Positions 34,850-44,435 of a stretch of 64,000 nt of DNA are shown piece by piece. Source of the stretch: Pyxidicoccus fallax (GTDB lineage: Bacteria > Myxococcota > Myxococcia > Myxococcales > Myxococcaceae). The translations under genes and the position numbers were made by a program. Under the pieces are notes generated by a model. The model was given only the letters and a program-made list of their open reading frames with translations, made no database searches and was not told the origin of the DNA. The DNA lies in assembly GCF_012933655.1 (NCBI RefSeq), contig NZ_JABBJJ010000023.1:1-64000 (forward strand), read 5' to 3'. Within the stretch, counting starts at the first letter, position 1; each line of letters begins with the position of its first letter.

Positions 34850-36289
34850 ATGGAGACGAAGGGACTGCGGACGTTCCTGGAGATTCCCTACGACGAGCTG
34901 GAGGAGCGCAACCTCCGCGTGAAGGAGCAGCGCCTCAAGCACGAGTCGGCGGACAAGGTCCGTGAGGAGCGCATCAAGTACCTCACCGACGAGCGCAGCC
35001 TGAAGGCCGTCACGGTGTGCTTCACCGACCTCGAGGGTCGGCTGCACATGCTGGACTACGACAAGAAGTTCCTCCTCAAGAGCGCCGACAACCTCACCTT
35101 CGACGGCTCGTCCATCCGCGGCTTCTCGCAGCAGGCCGAGAGCGACCTGCGCCTGAACGTGGACTGGGGCTCCTTCTACTGGCTGCCGTCCGACATCTTC
35201 GGCCCCGGCAAGGTGCTGGTGTTCAGCGAGGTGCTGGAGCGCGACGGCACGCCGTACCACGCGGACATGCGCGGCCAGCTCAAGCGCATCACCGAGGCGA
35301 TGTACCAGAAGGACGGCACCGTCTTCCACGCCGCCCCCGAAGTCGAAGGCTTCCTCTTCAAGGGCCGTGACGCCGAGCGCCACTACCACGAGACGGGCAA
35401 GTTCGAGTTCATCTCCACCGGCGGCTACTACCACTCGCTGCCGGGCGACCCGCTGCGCGCCTTCATCGACAAGGCCGCCGAGGCCCAGCGCGCCATGGGC
35501 TTCCAGAACGAGAAGGACCACCCCGAGGTGGCTCCCAGCCAGTTCGAGATGAACTTCACGTACAGCGAGGCGCTCATCTCCGCGGACCAGATCCAGCTCT
35601 ACAAGCTGCTGTGCCGCCAGGTGGCCGCGCAGATGGACACCACCGCCTGCTTCCTCCCGAAGCCGGTGACGGGCGTCAACGGCAACGGCATGCACATGAA
35701 CATGTCGCTGTCCAAGGGCGGGAAGAACCTCTTCTACGACAAGGGCGGCCAGGACGGCCTCAGCCAGATGGGCTGGGACTTCATCGACCGGCTGCTCACC
35801 AACGCGAACGACATCTGCCTGGTGCTCAACTCCAGCGTCAACGCGTACCGCCGCCTGGACCCGCACTTCGAGGCGCCCAACCAGATCAAGGCCAGCGCCA
35901 ACAACCGCGGCGCCATGGTCCGCATCCCCTACGGCAACGAGCGCAGCGCGCGCGTCGAGTGCCGCTCGGTGGGCCCGGACGCCAACCCGTACCTGGTCCT
36001 CTACACCCTGCTGCGCACCGGCCTGGAGGGCCCGCAGCCGCAGGAGGACGCGGAGACCAAGCGCAGCCGCACCCGCTTCCTGCCGGACAACATCTTCGAC
36101 GCCATCCGCCTCTTCAAGGGCAGCCAGTTCGTGGCCGGCATCCTCGGTGAGAACGTGCAGGGCAAGTTCGCGGAGCTGAAGACGGCCTCCGCCGAGCGCT
36201 GCCCGAAGCAGCTGGGCACGCGGGTGAAGACCTCGGAGATCCAGTTCCACCACGAGGTCACCAACCAGTACCTCTGGAGCCAGTTCTAG
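34850..36289 (+). CDS. glnA: Glutamine synthetase family protein, without adenylylation motif
   Basis: A 479-residue ammonia-ligase of the GS-I fold: a beta-grasp N-domain (TVCFTDLEGRLHMLDYDKKFL, DGSSIRGF), then PAPEVEGFLF-like (HAAPEVEGFLF), GGYYHSLP, the ATP-binding KPVTGVNGNGMHMNMSLS, NSSVNAYRRLDPHFEAPNQI and NRGAMVRIPYGNERSARVECRS. All catalytic segments are present. The usual NLYxLP adenylylation tyrosine motif is missing; the corresponding region reads RTRFLPDNIFDAIRL. An extra 50-residue charged helix precedes the beta-grasp domain. The start at 34850 follows GGGAGG. The stop overlaps that of the convergent transporter in CTAG. Confidence 0.85.
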   Translation: METKGLRTFLEIPYDELEERNLRVKEQRLKHESADKVREERIKYLTDERSLKAVTVCFTDLEGRLHMLDYDKKFLLKSADNLTFDGSSIRGFSQQAESDLRLNVDWGSFYWLPSDIFGPGKVLVFSEVLERDGTPYHADMRGQLKRITEAMYQKDGTVFHAAPEVEGFLFKGRDAERHYHETGKFEFISTGGYYHSLPGDPLRAFIDKAAEAQRAMGFQNEKDHPEVAPSQFEMNFTYSEALISADQIQLYKLLCRQVAAQMDTTACFLPKPVTGVNGNGMHMNMSLSKGGKNLFYDKGGQDGLSQMGWDFIDRLLTNANDICLVLNSSVNAYRRLDPHFEAPNQIKASANNRGAMVRIPYGNERSARVECRSVGPDANPYLVLYTLLRTGLEGPQPQEDAETKRSRTRFLPDNIFDAIRLFKGSQFVAGILGENVQGKFAELKTASAERCPKQLGTRVKTSEIQFHHEVTNQYLWSQF

Positions 36290-37569
36290 GCTCCGGCCCC
36301 GCTCGAGGCCCCGGCACGCACGCGGGGCCTCGCGAGGCGCAGCAGCACCAGGCCCGCCACCGCCGTGAGCGCGGTGGTGGCGACCTCCCGCCCGGTGGCG
36401 CCGAAGGCCACCAGTACCAGCCCGAGCGCGAGCGTCGGCACCGCCAGCACCGCGTGCAGCGGCCCGAGGCCCCGCTCACGCCTCCGGGAGAGCGCGACCA
36501 GCGCGGCGGCGGTGACGCCGTACTGCATGAGCACCGCGATGCTGGAGAGGGCGAAGAGCTCCGACGCATCTCCCAGGTTGAGGAACAGCAGCACCAGCGC
36601 CCAGGTGACGGCCAGCGCCCGCATGGGCACGCCGGAGGACGACATGCCGTCCAGGCCGAGCAGCGTGTGCTCGCCCGAGGCCAGCGCCGAGAGGTAGCGC
36701 GGCGTCGTCACCATCATCCCCAGGCAGATGCCGAGCGCGGAGAGGCTGGTGCCCATCGCCACCCACCACGCCAGCGTCGCCCCGCCCCACACGCCCGCCG
36801 AGGTCACCAGCGGCGTGGGTGAGGCGGCCAGCTCCGGCAGCGCCGCGACGCACGCCCAGACGAGGCCCACGTAGAGGAGCACCGCGGCGAGCAGCGAGCC
36901 CACCGTGGCCAGGGGCACGCTGCGCTCGGAGGAGCGCACCTGCCCGGCAATCACCGGGACGATTTCGAAGCCCTGGTAGGCGAACATCACCGTCAGCCCC
37001 GCGCGCAGCCACCCGGTGTCCGGGGCAATGGCCACCGCCGCCATGGGCGCGGGCCCCGGAAGCAGGAGGAAGGCGAGCAAGAGCGCCGCCAGGGGCAGCA
37101 ACTTCAACACCGTGAGCCCCGTCCAGGCCCTCGCGGAGACGCGGATGCCGGAGGCGACCACGCCCGCGAGCACCGTGACGAGCATGGACGCCAGGGCGCG
37201 ATGCCCCAGCGCCCCGTCCAGCTCCAGCGAGGACGTGAGCGCCTGCGACAGGCCCGCTATCACCGCCGAGGTGCTCAGGAAGGCGCTGACGTAGGCCACC
37301 CAGCCCACGAGGAAGGAGGCCCGCTCGCCGAAGGCCGCCCGCGCGAAGAGCACCGGCCCGCCATCCGCGTCGAAGCGGCGGCCGAGCACGGCGAACGCGA
37401 AGGCCACGGGCACCAGCGCGAGGCCCGTGAGCGCGAAGGCGAGGATGGCGCCGAAGCCCGGGGCATGCGCGGCGACCTCCGCCGGGGCGAAGAAGATGCC
37501 GACGCCGACGATGCCGTTGACCCCCAACGCCAACAGCTGGAACGGGCCGACCGGACGTGCCTGGGACAT
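36286..37569 (-). CDS. APC-superfamily amino-acid/polyamine permease
   Basis: A 427-residue inner-membrane protein with about 12 hydrophobic segments. The first contains the APC motif LLALGVNGIVGVGIFFAPAEVA, where unwound Gly-rich helices bind substrate; FARAAFGERASFLVGWVAYVSAFLS and GWLRAGLTVMFAYQGFEIVPVIAGQVRSSER are also family-typical. Substrate is not predictable; amino acid or polyamine fits its glnA neighbour. The ATG at 37569 starts the conserved region; the in-frame extension to 37710 overlaps unrelated sequence and is rejected. Confidence 0.88.
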   Translation of the reverse strand: MSQARPVGPFQLLALGVNGIVGVGIFFAPAEVAAHAPGFGAILAFALTGLALVPVAFAFAVLGRRFDADGGPVLFARAAFGERASFLVGWVAYVSAFLSTSAVIAGLSQALTSSLELDGALGHRALASMLVTVLAGVVASGIRVSARAWTGLTVLKLLPLAALLLAFLLLPGPAPMAAVAIAPDTGWLRAGLTVMFAYQGFEIVPVIAGQVRSSERSVPLATVGSLLAAVLLYVGLVWACVAALPELAASPTPLVTSAGVWGGATLAWWVAMGTSLSALGICLGMMVTTPRYLSALASGEHTLLGLDGMSSSGVPMRALAVTWALVLLFLNLGDASELFALSSIAVLMQYGVTAAALVALSRRRERGLGPLHAVLAVPTLALGLVLVAFGATGREVATTALTAVAGLVLLRLARPRVRAGASSGAGA

Positions 37570-37837
37570 GGCGAGAGCGGGAGCGGACACGGGTGGAAGT
37601 TCACTACAGACGCGGGCCGCGCACCAAACCGGGAGGTGCGACCCGGGGACCCTGGAGGTGGAGCCCGGACGCCGCGCATGTGACCCACCGCGGCATCGGG
37701 TCGTCCCCACCCGTCCACCGGCTCGTCCCCCGCGTCGAGAGGGGCACCCCGCGCGTCGATATGGTGATGACGCTCGTTCGTTGCGGAGAAGGACTGCTCA
37801 GCGGAGGCCTCCCTGCCCGGTCTCCCTGGAGGATGCG

Positions 37838-39358
37838 ATGCGTCGGTACGCGATGTGGTTCGGACTGCTGTGCATGACGGGCTGCTCGACCGTGTCGCGA
37901 GGGCTCGGCGCGGAGCGCGACCCGGAGACCGGCGAGTACGAGACGCCCAAGCAGGAGACGGTGTACCTGGTGCCCGTCGAGGACGCGATGATGATGACCC
38001 GGCGCATCCTCGAGGAGGAGCGCTACGACGTGCTGGAGAAGGAAGGGGGGCTGGAGATGTTCACCTCGGCCCGGGAGCCGGGGAAGAACACCCTGGGCTC
38101 GCGCTCCTTCGAGCGCTACTACATCCAGGGCGAGCGGGTGGGCCCCCGGCAGTCCCTGGTCCGCGTCTTCCGGCTCCGCTACGACGAGAGCAACCGGGTG
38201 CTGGAGATTCCGCCCCAGGTCATGACCGGCCGCGAAAAGGACCTGTACCTGGACGAGGACGCCCACCCCTTCGACGCGAACCAGGTCTACAAGAGCGCGC
38301 CCAACATGCAGGGGCTCCGGCAGATGGCCAAGGACGCCGCCGCCTTCCAGGATGCTCCGGGCATCGAGGGCTTCCAGCTCGTGCGCGGCAACCGGGACGT
38401 CGGCATCGAGCGCACGCTGCTGAAGCGGCTGGAGATGGTGCCCTCGCTGGAGCTCGTGGGAGGCAACACCTCCATCGCGGCCGGCTCCGTCATCCTGGAG
38501 GGGTGGGTGGAGACCGGTGAGGGAGAACAGGCCCCCGCGCCCGAGTGCGGCTCGGCCGTGGAGGGCGCCGCGTCGTTGATGGCCCAGGGACAGACGCTGC
38601 TGCTGGCCGACCCGCTCGGCACCCGCGAGCTGCCCTCCGCCGCGCTGCGGATGCTGTGTGAGGCCTCCGCGAAGGGCCTTCCCGTGACGCTCGCCGTGTC
38701 GCTCCCCATCTCCGAGCAGAAGCTGCTCGATGCCTATCTCGCCAGCGGCGGCACCTCGCATGACGCGCAGGAGTTGCTGCGCGGCAGCTCGTTCTGGCGG
38801 CGCGTGCACCAGGACGGCCGCAGCAGCCGCGCCATGCTCTGGCTGGTGGAGCAGGCTCGCAGGTTGCGTGCTTCCGGCCGCTCCGTGTCCCTCGTCGCCT
38901 TCGATGCCGAGAAGGCCACCGGCAATGAGCGCGAGGCGCAGATGGCCCAGCGCCTGCTGGACTACCGCTCCCAGAACCCCGACGCCTTTCTGCTGGTGCT
39001 CGCCGGTGGTGCTCACGTGCGCACCACCAACGCCGGACGGGGCGGCGACTTCGAGCCGCTGGGCATGAGGCTGGCCAAGACGCTGCCGTCCGTGAAGGCC
39101 CTGGACGTGGGCTTCACGCGTGGCACCCAGTTCTCCTGCCGCTACAACGTCTGGGACGCGGTGGAGTGCAACGTCTTCGCCATCAGCCCCACGAAGCAGG
39201 CGCGGCAGGCGTCCACCGTCTCCCCGGGCGTGCAGCTGTTCGCGCAGCCTCTGGAAGAGGGCTTCCACGGGCGCCTCTACGTGGGTCCGCTGAGCGCTTC
39301 TCCTCCGGCGCTGATGGCTGGCACCGCCGTCAGCGCCGCTCCCCGCGCCTCGCCGTAG
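37838..39358 (+). CDS. ChaN/Tiki-like lipoprotein, paralogue 1
   Basis: A 506-residue lipoprotein (MRRYAMWFGLLCMTGC) preceded by GGAGG. The N-terminal 180 residues after the lipobox are unassigned (ETPKQETVYLVPVEDAMMMTRRILEEERYDVLEKEG). The C-terminal half from about residue 235 resembles the haem-binding-uptake/Tiki superfamily (ChaN, EreA): DPLGTRELPSAALRMLCEASAKGLPVTLAVSLP, FWRRVHQDGRSSRAMLWLVEQARRLRASG, VSLVAFDAE and FLLVLAGGAHVRTTN. Catalysis is not established. A second copy of the same length occurs at 42704-44224, with one 312-base block identical. The kinase gene between them is tail to tail with this one. Confidence 0.78.
   Translation: MRRYAMWFGLLCMTGCSTVSRGLGAERDPETGEYETPKQETVYLVPVEDAMMMTRRILEEERYDVLEKEGGLEMFTSAREPGKNTLGSRSFERYYIQGERVGPRQSLVRVFRLRYDESNRVLEIPPQVMTGREKDLYLDEDAHPFDANQVYKSAPNMQGLRQMAKDAAAFQDAPGIEGFQLVRGNRDVGIERTLLKRLEMVPSLELVGGNTSIAAGSVILEGWVETGEGEQAPAPECGSAVEGAASLMAQGQTLLLADPLGTRELPSAALRMLCEASAKGLPVTLAVSLPISEQKLLDAYLASGGTSHDAQELLRGSSFWRRVHQDGRSSRAMLWLVEQARRLRASGRSVSLVAFDAEKATGNEREAQMAQRLLDYRSQNPDAFLLVLAGGAHVRTTNAGRGGDFEPLGMRLAKTLPSVKALDVGFTRGTQFSCRYNVWDAVECNVFAISPTKQARQASTVSPGVQLFAQPLEEGFHGRLYVGPLSASPPALMAGTAVSAAPRASP
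39014..39325 (+). repeat. Identical 312-base block, copy 1
   Basis: This stretch of the first ChaN/Tiki-like gene is base-for-base identical, including silent positions, to 43880-44191 in the paralogue, while the central parts of the genes are clearly diverged. Recent gene conversion is the simplest explanation. Confidence 0.9.
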
Positions 39359-39368
39359 CCGGCTCCGC

Positions 39369-42365
39369 TCAGTGCTCCGCGGGACTTCCACCTGCCGCGG
39401 GCAGCTCCACCCGGAACGTGGCACCGCCTCCGGGGGTATCCGTCACGGCGATGGAGCCCCCGTGCGCTTCGACAATCTGCCGGGCAATCCACAGCCCCAG
39501 GCCCAGGCCGCCGTAGTGGCGCACGGGGACGGCGCGCTCGAAGCGCTCGAAGATGCGCTCGCGGTCCTCCCGTGCGATGCCGATGCCGTGGTCCGTGACG
39601 CGCAGCCGGGCCCGGTCACCCGTGCGTTCGAGGACCACTTCAATGGGCTTGCCCGCGCCGTACTTCATGGCGTTGGAAAGGAGGTTCGTCACCACCTGGT
39701 CCAGGCGCATCCGGTCGTAGCCGCCCACGACGGACGGCGCCACGTCGAGCGTCACCGGAGAGCCCGCGCGCTCCAGTTCCTCCCGCATGCGGGCCACCGC
39801 CTCGGTCACCAGCGGCGCGAGGTCCACCGTGTCCAACATCAACTGGAGCCGTCCGGTGGTGGCGTGAGACACATCGAGGAGCGTCTCCACCAGGGAGGCC
39901 AGCCGCTGCACCTGGCGCCCCGCGGCGGCGAAGCGCTCGCCGACCCGGGACTTCGTCTCCGCGCTCAATCCCCGCTGGAGGAGATCCAGGTTCAGCCGGA
40001 AGCCGGCGAGCGGGGTCTTCAGCTCGTGGCTGGCGACGGAGAGGAACTCGTCGCGCGCCCGCACCGCCTCTTTCAGCGAGACGGCCAGGGCCTCCTGGCG
40101 CGCGGCCTCGCGCCGCATCCGGGCGAGCTCCAGCATGGAGCGCACGCGGGCCAGCAGCTCGCGGCTCCCGAAGGGCTTCACCAGGTAGTCGTCGGCCCCC
40201 GCCTCCAGCCCGCCCACGCTGGCCTCCTCACCCGCCCGGGCCGACAACAGGATGAAGGGCACCGCGCGCAGCCCCGCGTCGGCACGCACCTCGCGCAGCA
40301 GGCTGAAGCCATCCAGCCCGGGCATCATCACGTCGGACAGGATGAGGTCGGGCCGGTGCTCACGCGCCCTGCTCAGCGCGGCTTCTCCATCCGCGACCGC
40401 CTCCACGTCGAAGGACGGCCGCAGCAGGCCGGCGATGTACTCACGCAGGTCCGCGTTGTCGTCGGCGAGCAGCACACGGGCCCGAGGCTCCGCCGGGGAC
40501 TCCTCGGTCGCTGCTCCGGCGTGAGACGTCCCCGGGCTCCGTGACAGCACCGGACCCGGCGCCGCCTCCGGCGCCTGCTCGCCCAGCGCGCCCTCCACAT
40601 GGGGTCTGGCCCGCGCGGACACCGGCTCCAGCGTCTGCCGGGCGCGCAGGTGCTCCGCCGGAAGGTGCGCGAACCCGCGCGGCACCCGGACGATGAAGGT
40701 GCTCCCCCGTCCGGGGGCGCTGCGCACGTCCACGCGCCCACCGTGCAGCTTCACCAGCTCGTGCACCAGCGCGAGCCCGATGCCGGTGCCCTCCTGGCTG
40801 CGAGCCCTCGCGCCCTCCACGCGGTGGAAGCGCTCGAAGAGGCGCGGCAGCTCCTTCTCGGGGATGCCCGTGCCGGTGTCCCGCACCTGGAGCTCCGCGG
40901 CGTCTTCCGTGAACGCGAGTGACACGAAGATGCCGCCCTCGAAGGTGTGCTTCAGCGCGTTGGACAGGAGGTTGAAGACGACCTGCGCCCACGCCTCCCG
41001 GTCCACCCAGACCGGCTCGGAGAGCGGCGGCGCCCGCACCGAGAGGGTCAGCCCGGAGCGCTGAGCCGCTGATTCGAAGTGGCTCACCAGCTCCCTGGTC
41101 AGGGCGGACAGGTCCGTCTGCTCGAAGGCCGGCTGGGCCCGCCCCGCCTCCAGCCGTGAATAGTCGAGCAACGCGTTGACGAGCTTCAGCAGGCGCGCGC
41201 CGCCGCGCTGGACGAGCACGAGCCGCTCGCGCTGCGCCGGCCCCAGCGGCTCGGCCCCGTCCTGGAGGGCGTCCTCCAGGGGGCCCAGCATGAGGGTGAG
41301 CGGTGTGCGGAACTCGTGGCTCACGTTGTTGAAGAAGGCCGTCTTCGCCCCGTTGAGCTCGGCGAGCGCCTCGGCGCGCCGCCGTTCCTGCTCGTACGCC
41401 CGGGCGCTCGACAGGTCGGAGGCGACCTGACGCGCCAGCAACTGCAGGAAGCTGCGGTACGCCTCGTCCAGCGGACGCCGTGGGCTCACCCCGACGACGA
41501 GGACGTAGGTCGCCTCGTCTCCGGTTCCCGGCACCGGCAGCAGCAGGGCCTGTGTGATGGGCTCCGGCCAGGCCCCAGCGGGAAGCGCGCCGAACCTCGC
41601 CCCGAGGTCCTCCACCCGCACCTCCTGGCCCGAGCGCGCCACGGCCTCCAGCGGCCAGGGCGCCTCCGAGTCGAGAGGCAGCTCGCTCCGAGCGGCGGGA
41701 CTTTCGGGGGACAGGCCGCTCCGGGCCAGCAGGCGCGCGCGCCGCCCGTCCACGCAATAGAGGAGTGCGAAGGGGACATCCAGGGAGGCCTGGGCGAGGA
41801 CCTTCTCCGTGGCGCGAAGCACGTGCTCGACGCTCCGGCTCGCGCCCGTGGAGAGCGCCAGCTCGCGCAGCATCCGCATCCGGCGCGCACCGACGATGCG
41901 CTGGGTCACCTCCGTCACCGCGCAGAAGATGCCGCCCACCGCGCCGGACTCGATGCGAACGGGAGTGTAGGTGTAATCGAAGTAGCACTCCTCCACGAAG
42001 CCATGGCGCACCAGGGGCAGCATCCCCTCGGCGATGGAGCTGGGCTGCCCCCGCTCCATGGCGGCCTCGACGAGCGGGTAGACGAGCTTCCACGCCTCAC
42101 CCCAACACTCCGGGCCCCTCTGCCCGAGCCCCCGGGGATGCAGGCCCCCCATGATGGGCCGGTAGGCGTCGTTGTAGAACTGGATGAACTCCGGCCCCCA
42201 CCACAGGAAGAGCGGCGAGGGGGACGTGAGCAGGATGCTGAGCACGGAGCGCAGACTCTGGGGCCAGCGGTCCACGGGCCCCAGGGGCGTGGTGCCCCAG
42301 TCCACGGAGCGCATGAGGGCGCCCATGTCGCCACCGCCCGCGAAGACTTCTTCCGCCGTGCTCAC
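39369..42365 (-). CDS. Hybrid sensor kinase with two histidine-kinase cores and a central receiver
   Basis: A 998-residue soluble protein with a GTG start at 42365. Domains in order: PAS-like sensor (about 25-155), GAF (about 165-325), first kinase core with H-box SHEFRTPLTLML at His350 and G-boxes DTGTGI and GTGIGLALV, receiver (RVLLADDNADLREYI with the acidic pair, SDVMMPG with the phosphoacceptor Asp, LSAR and VKPF) and a second kinase core with SHELKTPLAGF near residue 783 and DHGIGI/GLGLGLWI. Both kinase cores retain catalytic residues. Two complete kinases around a receiver allow an internal relay. It lies between the two ChaN/Tiki-like paralogues. Confidence 0.93.
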   Translation of the reverse strand: MSTAEEVFAGGGDMGALMRSVDWGTTPLGPVDRWPQSLRSVLSILLTSPSPLFLWWGPEFIQFYNDAYRPIMGGLHPRGLGQRGPECWGEAWKLVYPLVEAAMERGQPSSIAEGMLPLVRHGFVEECYFDYTYTPVRIESGAVGGIFCAVTEVTQRIVGARRMRMLRELALSTGASRSVEHVLRATEKVLAQASLDVPFALLYCVDGRRARLLARSGLSPESPAARSELPLDSEAPWPLEAVARSGQEVRVEDLGARFGALPAGAWPEPITQALLLPVPGTGDEATYVLVVGVSPRRPLDEAYRSFLQLLARQVASDLSSARAYEQERRRAEALAELNGAKTAFFNNVSHEFRTPLTLMLGPLEDALQDGAEPLGPAQRERLVLVQRGGARLLKLVNALLDYSRLEAGRAQPAFEQTDLSALTRELVSHFESAAQRSGLTLSVRAPPLSEPVWVDREAWAQVVFNLLSNALKHTFEGGIFVSLAFTEDAAELQVRDTGTGIPEKELPRLFERFHRVEGARARSQEGTGIGLALVHELVKLHGGRVDVRSAPGRGSTFIVRVPRGFAHLPAEHLRARQTLEPVSARARPHVEGALGEQAPEAAPGPVLSRSPGTSHAGAATEESPAEPRARVLLADDNADLREYIAGLLRPSFDVEAVADGEAALSRAREHRPDLILSDVMMPGLDGFSLLREVRADAGLRAVPFILLSARAGEEASVGGLEAGADDYLVKPFGSRELLARVRSMLELARMRREAARQEALAVSLKEAVRARDEFLSVASHELKTPLAGFRLNLDLLQRGLSAETKSRVGERFAAAGRQVQRLASLVETLLDVSHATTGRLQLMLDTVDLAPLVTEAVARMREELERAGSPVTLDVAPSVVGGYDRMRLDQVVTNLLSNAMKYGAGKPIEVVLERTGDRARLRVTDHGIGIAREDRERIFERFERAVPVRHYGGLGLGLWIARQIVEAHGGSIAVTDTPGGGATFRVELPAAGGSPAEH

Positions 42366-42703
42366 GTCCTACATCTCCTGGTCATCGAGGCCCACGTCCA
42401 TGCCCTCGCACCCGCGACTCGCCCGTTTGCCCTGGGAGGCGAAGGGAGGGTGAGGCCACGACAGTCATGTAGGACACCAAGATAGGGCCACGGTCCGCCG
42501 CCGCCATTCGTTCCCTTCCGGAAGCTCGGATGACTGTCCTGCGTGAGACCCCAGGGCAGTGGAGTGTCCAGCCTCTGGCGTCCTCCTTCGATGTCGAGAG
42601 CACCTTCCGTCGATACGTCCGGAGGCTTCGGACGTTCCCCCCACGGGAAGCCCCAGGTCACGGCTGTGGCAGACTCCTCGGCCGGGCTTTCCGGAGGAAC
42701 GTG
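42366..42703. other. Divergent intergenic region between the hybrid kinase and paralogue 2
   Basis: 338 bases without a gene. GTCCTACAT at 42366-42374 and ATGTAGGAC at 42467-42475 form a 9-base inverted pair around the kinase leader, about 90 bases apart. A GGAGG just before 42704 is the ribosome site of the paralogue. No promoter consensus is clear. Confidence 0.4.
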
Positions 42704-44224
42704 ATGCGCCGGTACGCGATGTGGTTGGGACTGGTGTGCATGACGGGCTGCGCGAGCCTGACGCGGCCCCTTGGCGCGGAGCGCGACCCGGAGACCGGCG
42801 AGTACGAGACGCCCAAGCAGGAGACGGTGTACCTGGTGCCCGCCGAGGACGCGATGATGATGACCCGGCTCATCCTCGAGGAGCAGCGCTACGACGTGCT
42901 GGAGAAGGAGGGCGGCCTGGAGATGTACACCTCCGCCCACGAGCCCGGGAACAACCAGCGCGGACTGCGCACCATCGAGCGCTACTACATCAAGGGCGAG
43001 CGGCTCGGCCCCCGCCAGACGCTCGTGCGCGTGTTCCGGCTCAGCTACAACGAGATGGACCGGGCGGTGGAGTACGGCTCCGCCGGGTTGAAAGAGCTGA
43101 ACAGGAAGCTCTTCATCGACGAGAACGAACACCCCTTCGACGCCAACAAGACGTTCAAGACCGCGCCCGACCTGAATGGCCCGGGTCGGTTGATGGACAT
43201 GGACGACCCCTTCAAGGACGCTCCGGAGATGGAGCGCTTCCAGCTCGTGCGGGGCAACCGGGACCTGGACATCGAGCGCACGCTGCTGGAGCGGTTGGAG
43301 ATGGTGCCCTCGCTGGAGCTGGTCGGCGGCAACACCTCCGTGCCCGCCCGCTCCGTGGTGCTCGAAGGGTGGAGCGAGTCCGGTGAGTCGGCCCAGGCCC
43401 CCGCGCCGGAGTGCGGGACTCCCGTGGACGGCGCCGCGCCGCTGCTGGCCCAGGGACAGACGCTGCTGCTCGCCGACCCGCTCGGCACCCGCGAGCTGCC
43501 CTCCGCCGCGCTGCGGATGCTGTGTGAGGCCTCGGCGAAGGGCCTGTCCGTGACGCTCGCCGTGTCGCTCCCCGTCACCGAGCAGAAGCTGCTCGATACC
43601 TATCTCGCCAGCGCGGGCTCGTCCCAGGATGCGCAGGAGCTGCTGAGCGGCAGCTCGTTCTGGCGGCGCGTGCACCAGGACGGCCGCAGCAGCCGCGCCA
43701 TGCTCTGGCTGGTGGAGCACGCCCGCCGGCTGCGTGCCTCCGGCCGCTCCGTGTCCCTCGTCGCCTTCGACGCCGAGAAGGCCACCGGCAACGAGCGCGA
43801 GGCGCAGATGGCCCAGCGCCTGCTGGACTACCGCTCCCAGAACCCCGACGCCTTCCTGCTGGTGCTCGCCGGTGGCGCCCACGTGCGCACCACCAACGCC
43901 GGACGGGGCGGCGACTTCGAGCCGCTGGGCATGAGGCTGGCCAAGACGCTGCCGTCCGTGAAGGCCCTGGACGTGGGCTTCACGCGTGGCACCCAGTTCT
44001 CCTGCCGCTACAACGTCTGGGACGCGGTGGAGTGCAACGTCTTCGCCATCAGCCCCACGAAGCAGGCGCGGCAGGCGTCCACCGTCTCCCCGGGCGTGCA
44101 GCTGTTCGCGCAGCCTCTGGAAGAGGGCTTCCACGGGCGCCTCTACGTGGGTCCGCTGAGCGCTTCTCCTCCGGCGCTGATGGCTGGCACCACCGTCAGC
44201 GCGGCGCCTGATGCCGCGAAGTAG
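42704..44224 (+). CDS. ChaN/Tiki-like lipoprotein, paralogue 2
   Basis: A 506-residue lipoprotein (MRRYAMWLGLVCMTGC), the same length as the paralogue at 37838 and aligning with no net gap. N-terminal 150 and C-terminal 250 residues are nearly the same, but residues about 120-160 differ (AGLKELNRKLFIDENEHPF and GPGRLMDMDDPFKDAPEM versus the other copy). The same ChaN/Tiki-like motifs are present. The two may bind different ligands or work in one complex. The start at 42704 follows GGAGG; the 3' end precedes the effector island by 211 bases. Confidence 0.78.
   Translation: MRRYAMWLGLVCMTGCASLTRPLGAERDPETGEYETPKQETVYLVPAEDAMMMTRLILEEQRYDVLEKEGGLEMYTSAHEPGNNQRGLRTIERYYIKGERLGPRQTLVRVFRLSYNEMDRAVEYGSAGLKELNRKLFIDENEHPFDANKTFKTAPDLNGPGRLMDMDDPFKDAPEMERFQLVRGNRDLDIERTLLERLEMVPSLELVGGNTSVPARSVVLEGWSESGESAQAPAPECGTPVDGAAPLLAQGQTLLLADPLGTRELPSAALRMLCEASAKGLSVTLAVSLPVTEQKLLDTYLASAGSSQDAQELLSGSSFWRRVHQDGRSSRAMLWLVEHARRLRASGRSVSLVAFDAEKATGNEREAQMAQRLLDYRSQNPDAFLLVLAGGAHVRTTNAGRGGDFEPLGMRLAKTLPSVKALDVGFTRGTQFSCRYNVWDAVECNVFAISPTKQARQASTVSPGVQLFAQPLEEGFHGRLYVGPLSASPPALMAGTTVSAAPDAAK
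43880..44191 (+). repeat. Identical 312-base block, copy 2
   Basis: Counterpart of 39014-39325 in the second ChaN/Tiki-like gene, in the same orientation and 4866 bases away. The hybrid kinase gene lies between the direct copies, so recombination between them would delete it. Confidence 0.9.
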
Positions 44225-44435
44225 GACAGGCGCAACTGGGAAGGGTGGCGACATGAAACGCTCCCCTCTCGCAACAGCCCCGCGGGGCACCATTTCCGAC
44301 AGCGCCTATCGACAAACAGACATCGGCGAGCGAAGTGGCGCGATATGTCTCCAGCCCGCCCGGTCTGGATTGCGCCGGGCCCTGCTCCACCGGCTACATT
44401 GGATTGGCTGAGAGCGTCCTGACTTCGGGGGACCC

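Noticed and set aside
34640-34850. Sigma-54 promoter upstream of the glutamine synthetase gene
   Set aside because: A TGGCAC is present near 34645 but no TTGC lies at the required distance, so the match fails.
42366-42475. GTCCTACAT/ATGTAGGAC inverted pair as a transposon or operator
   Set aside because: Only 9 bases per arm, no target duplication and no transposase; could be chance, though an operator cannot be excluded.
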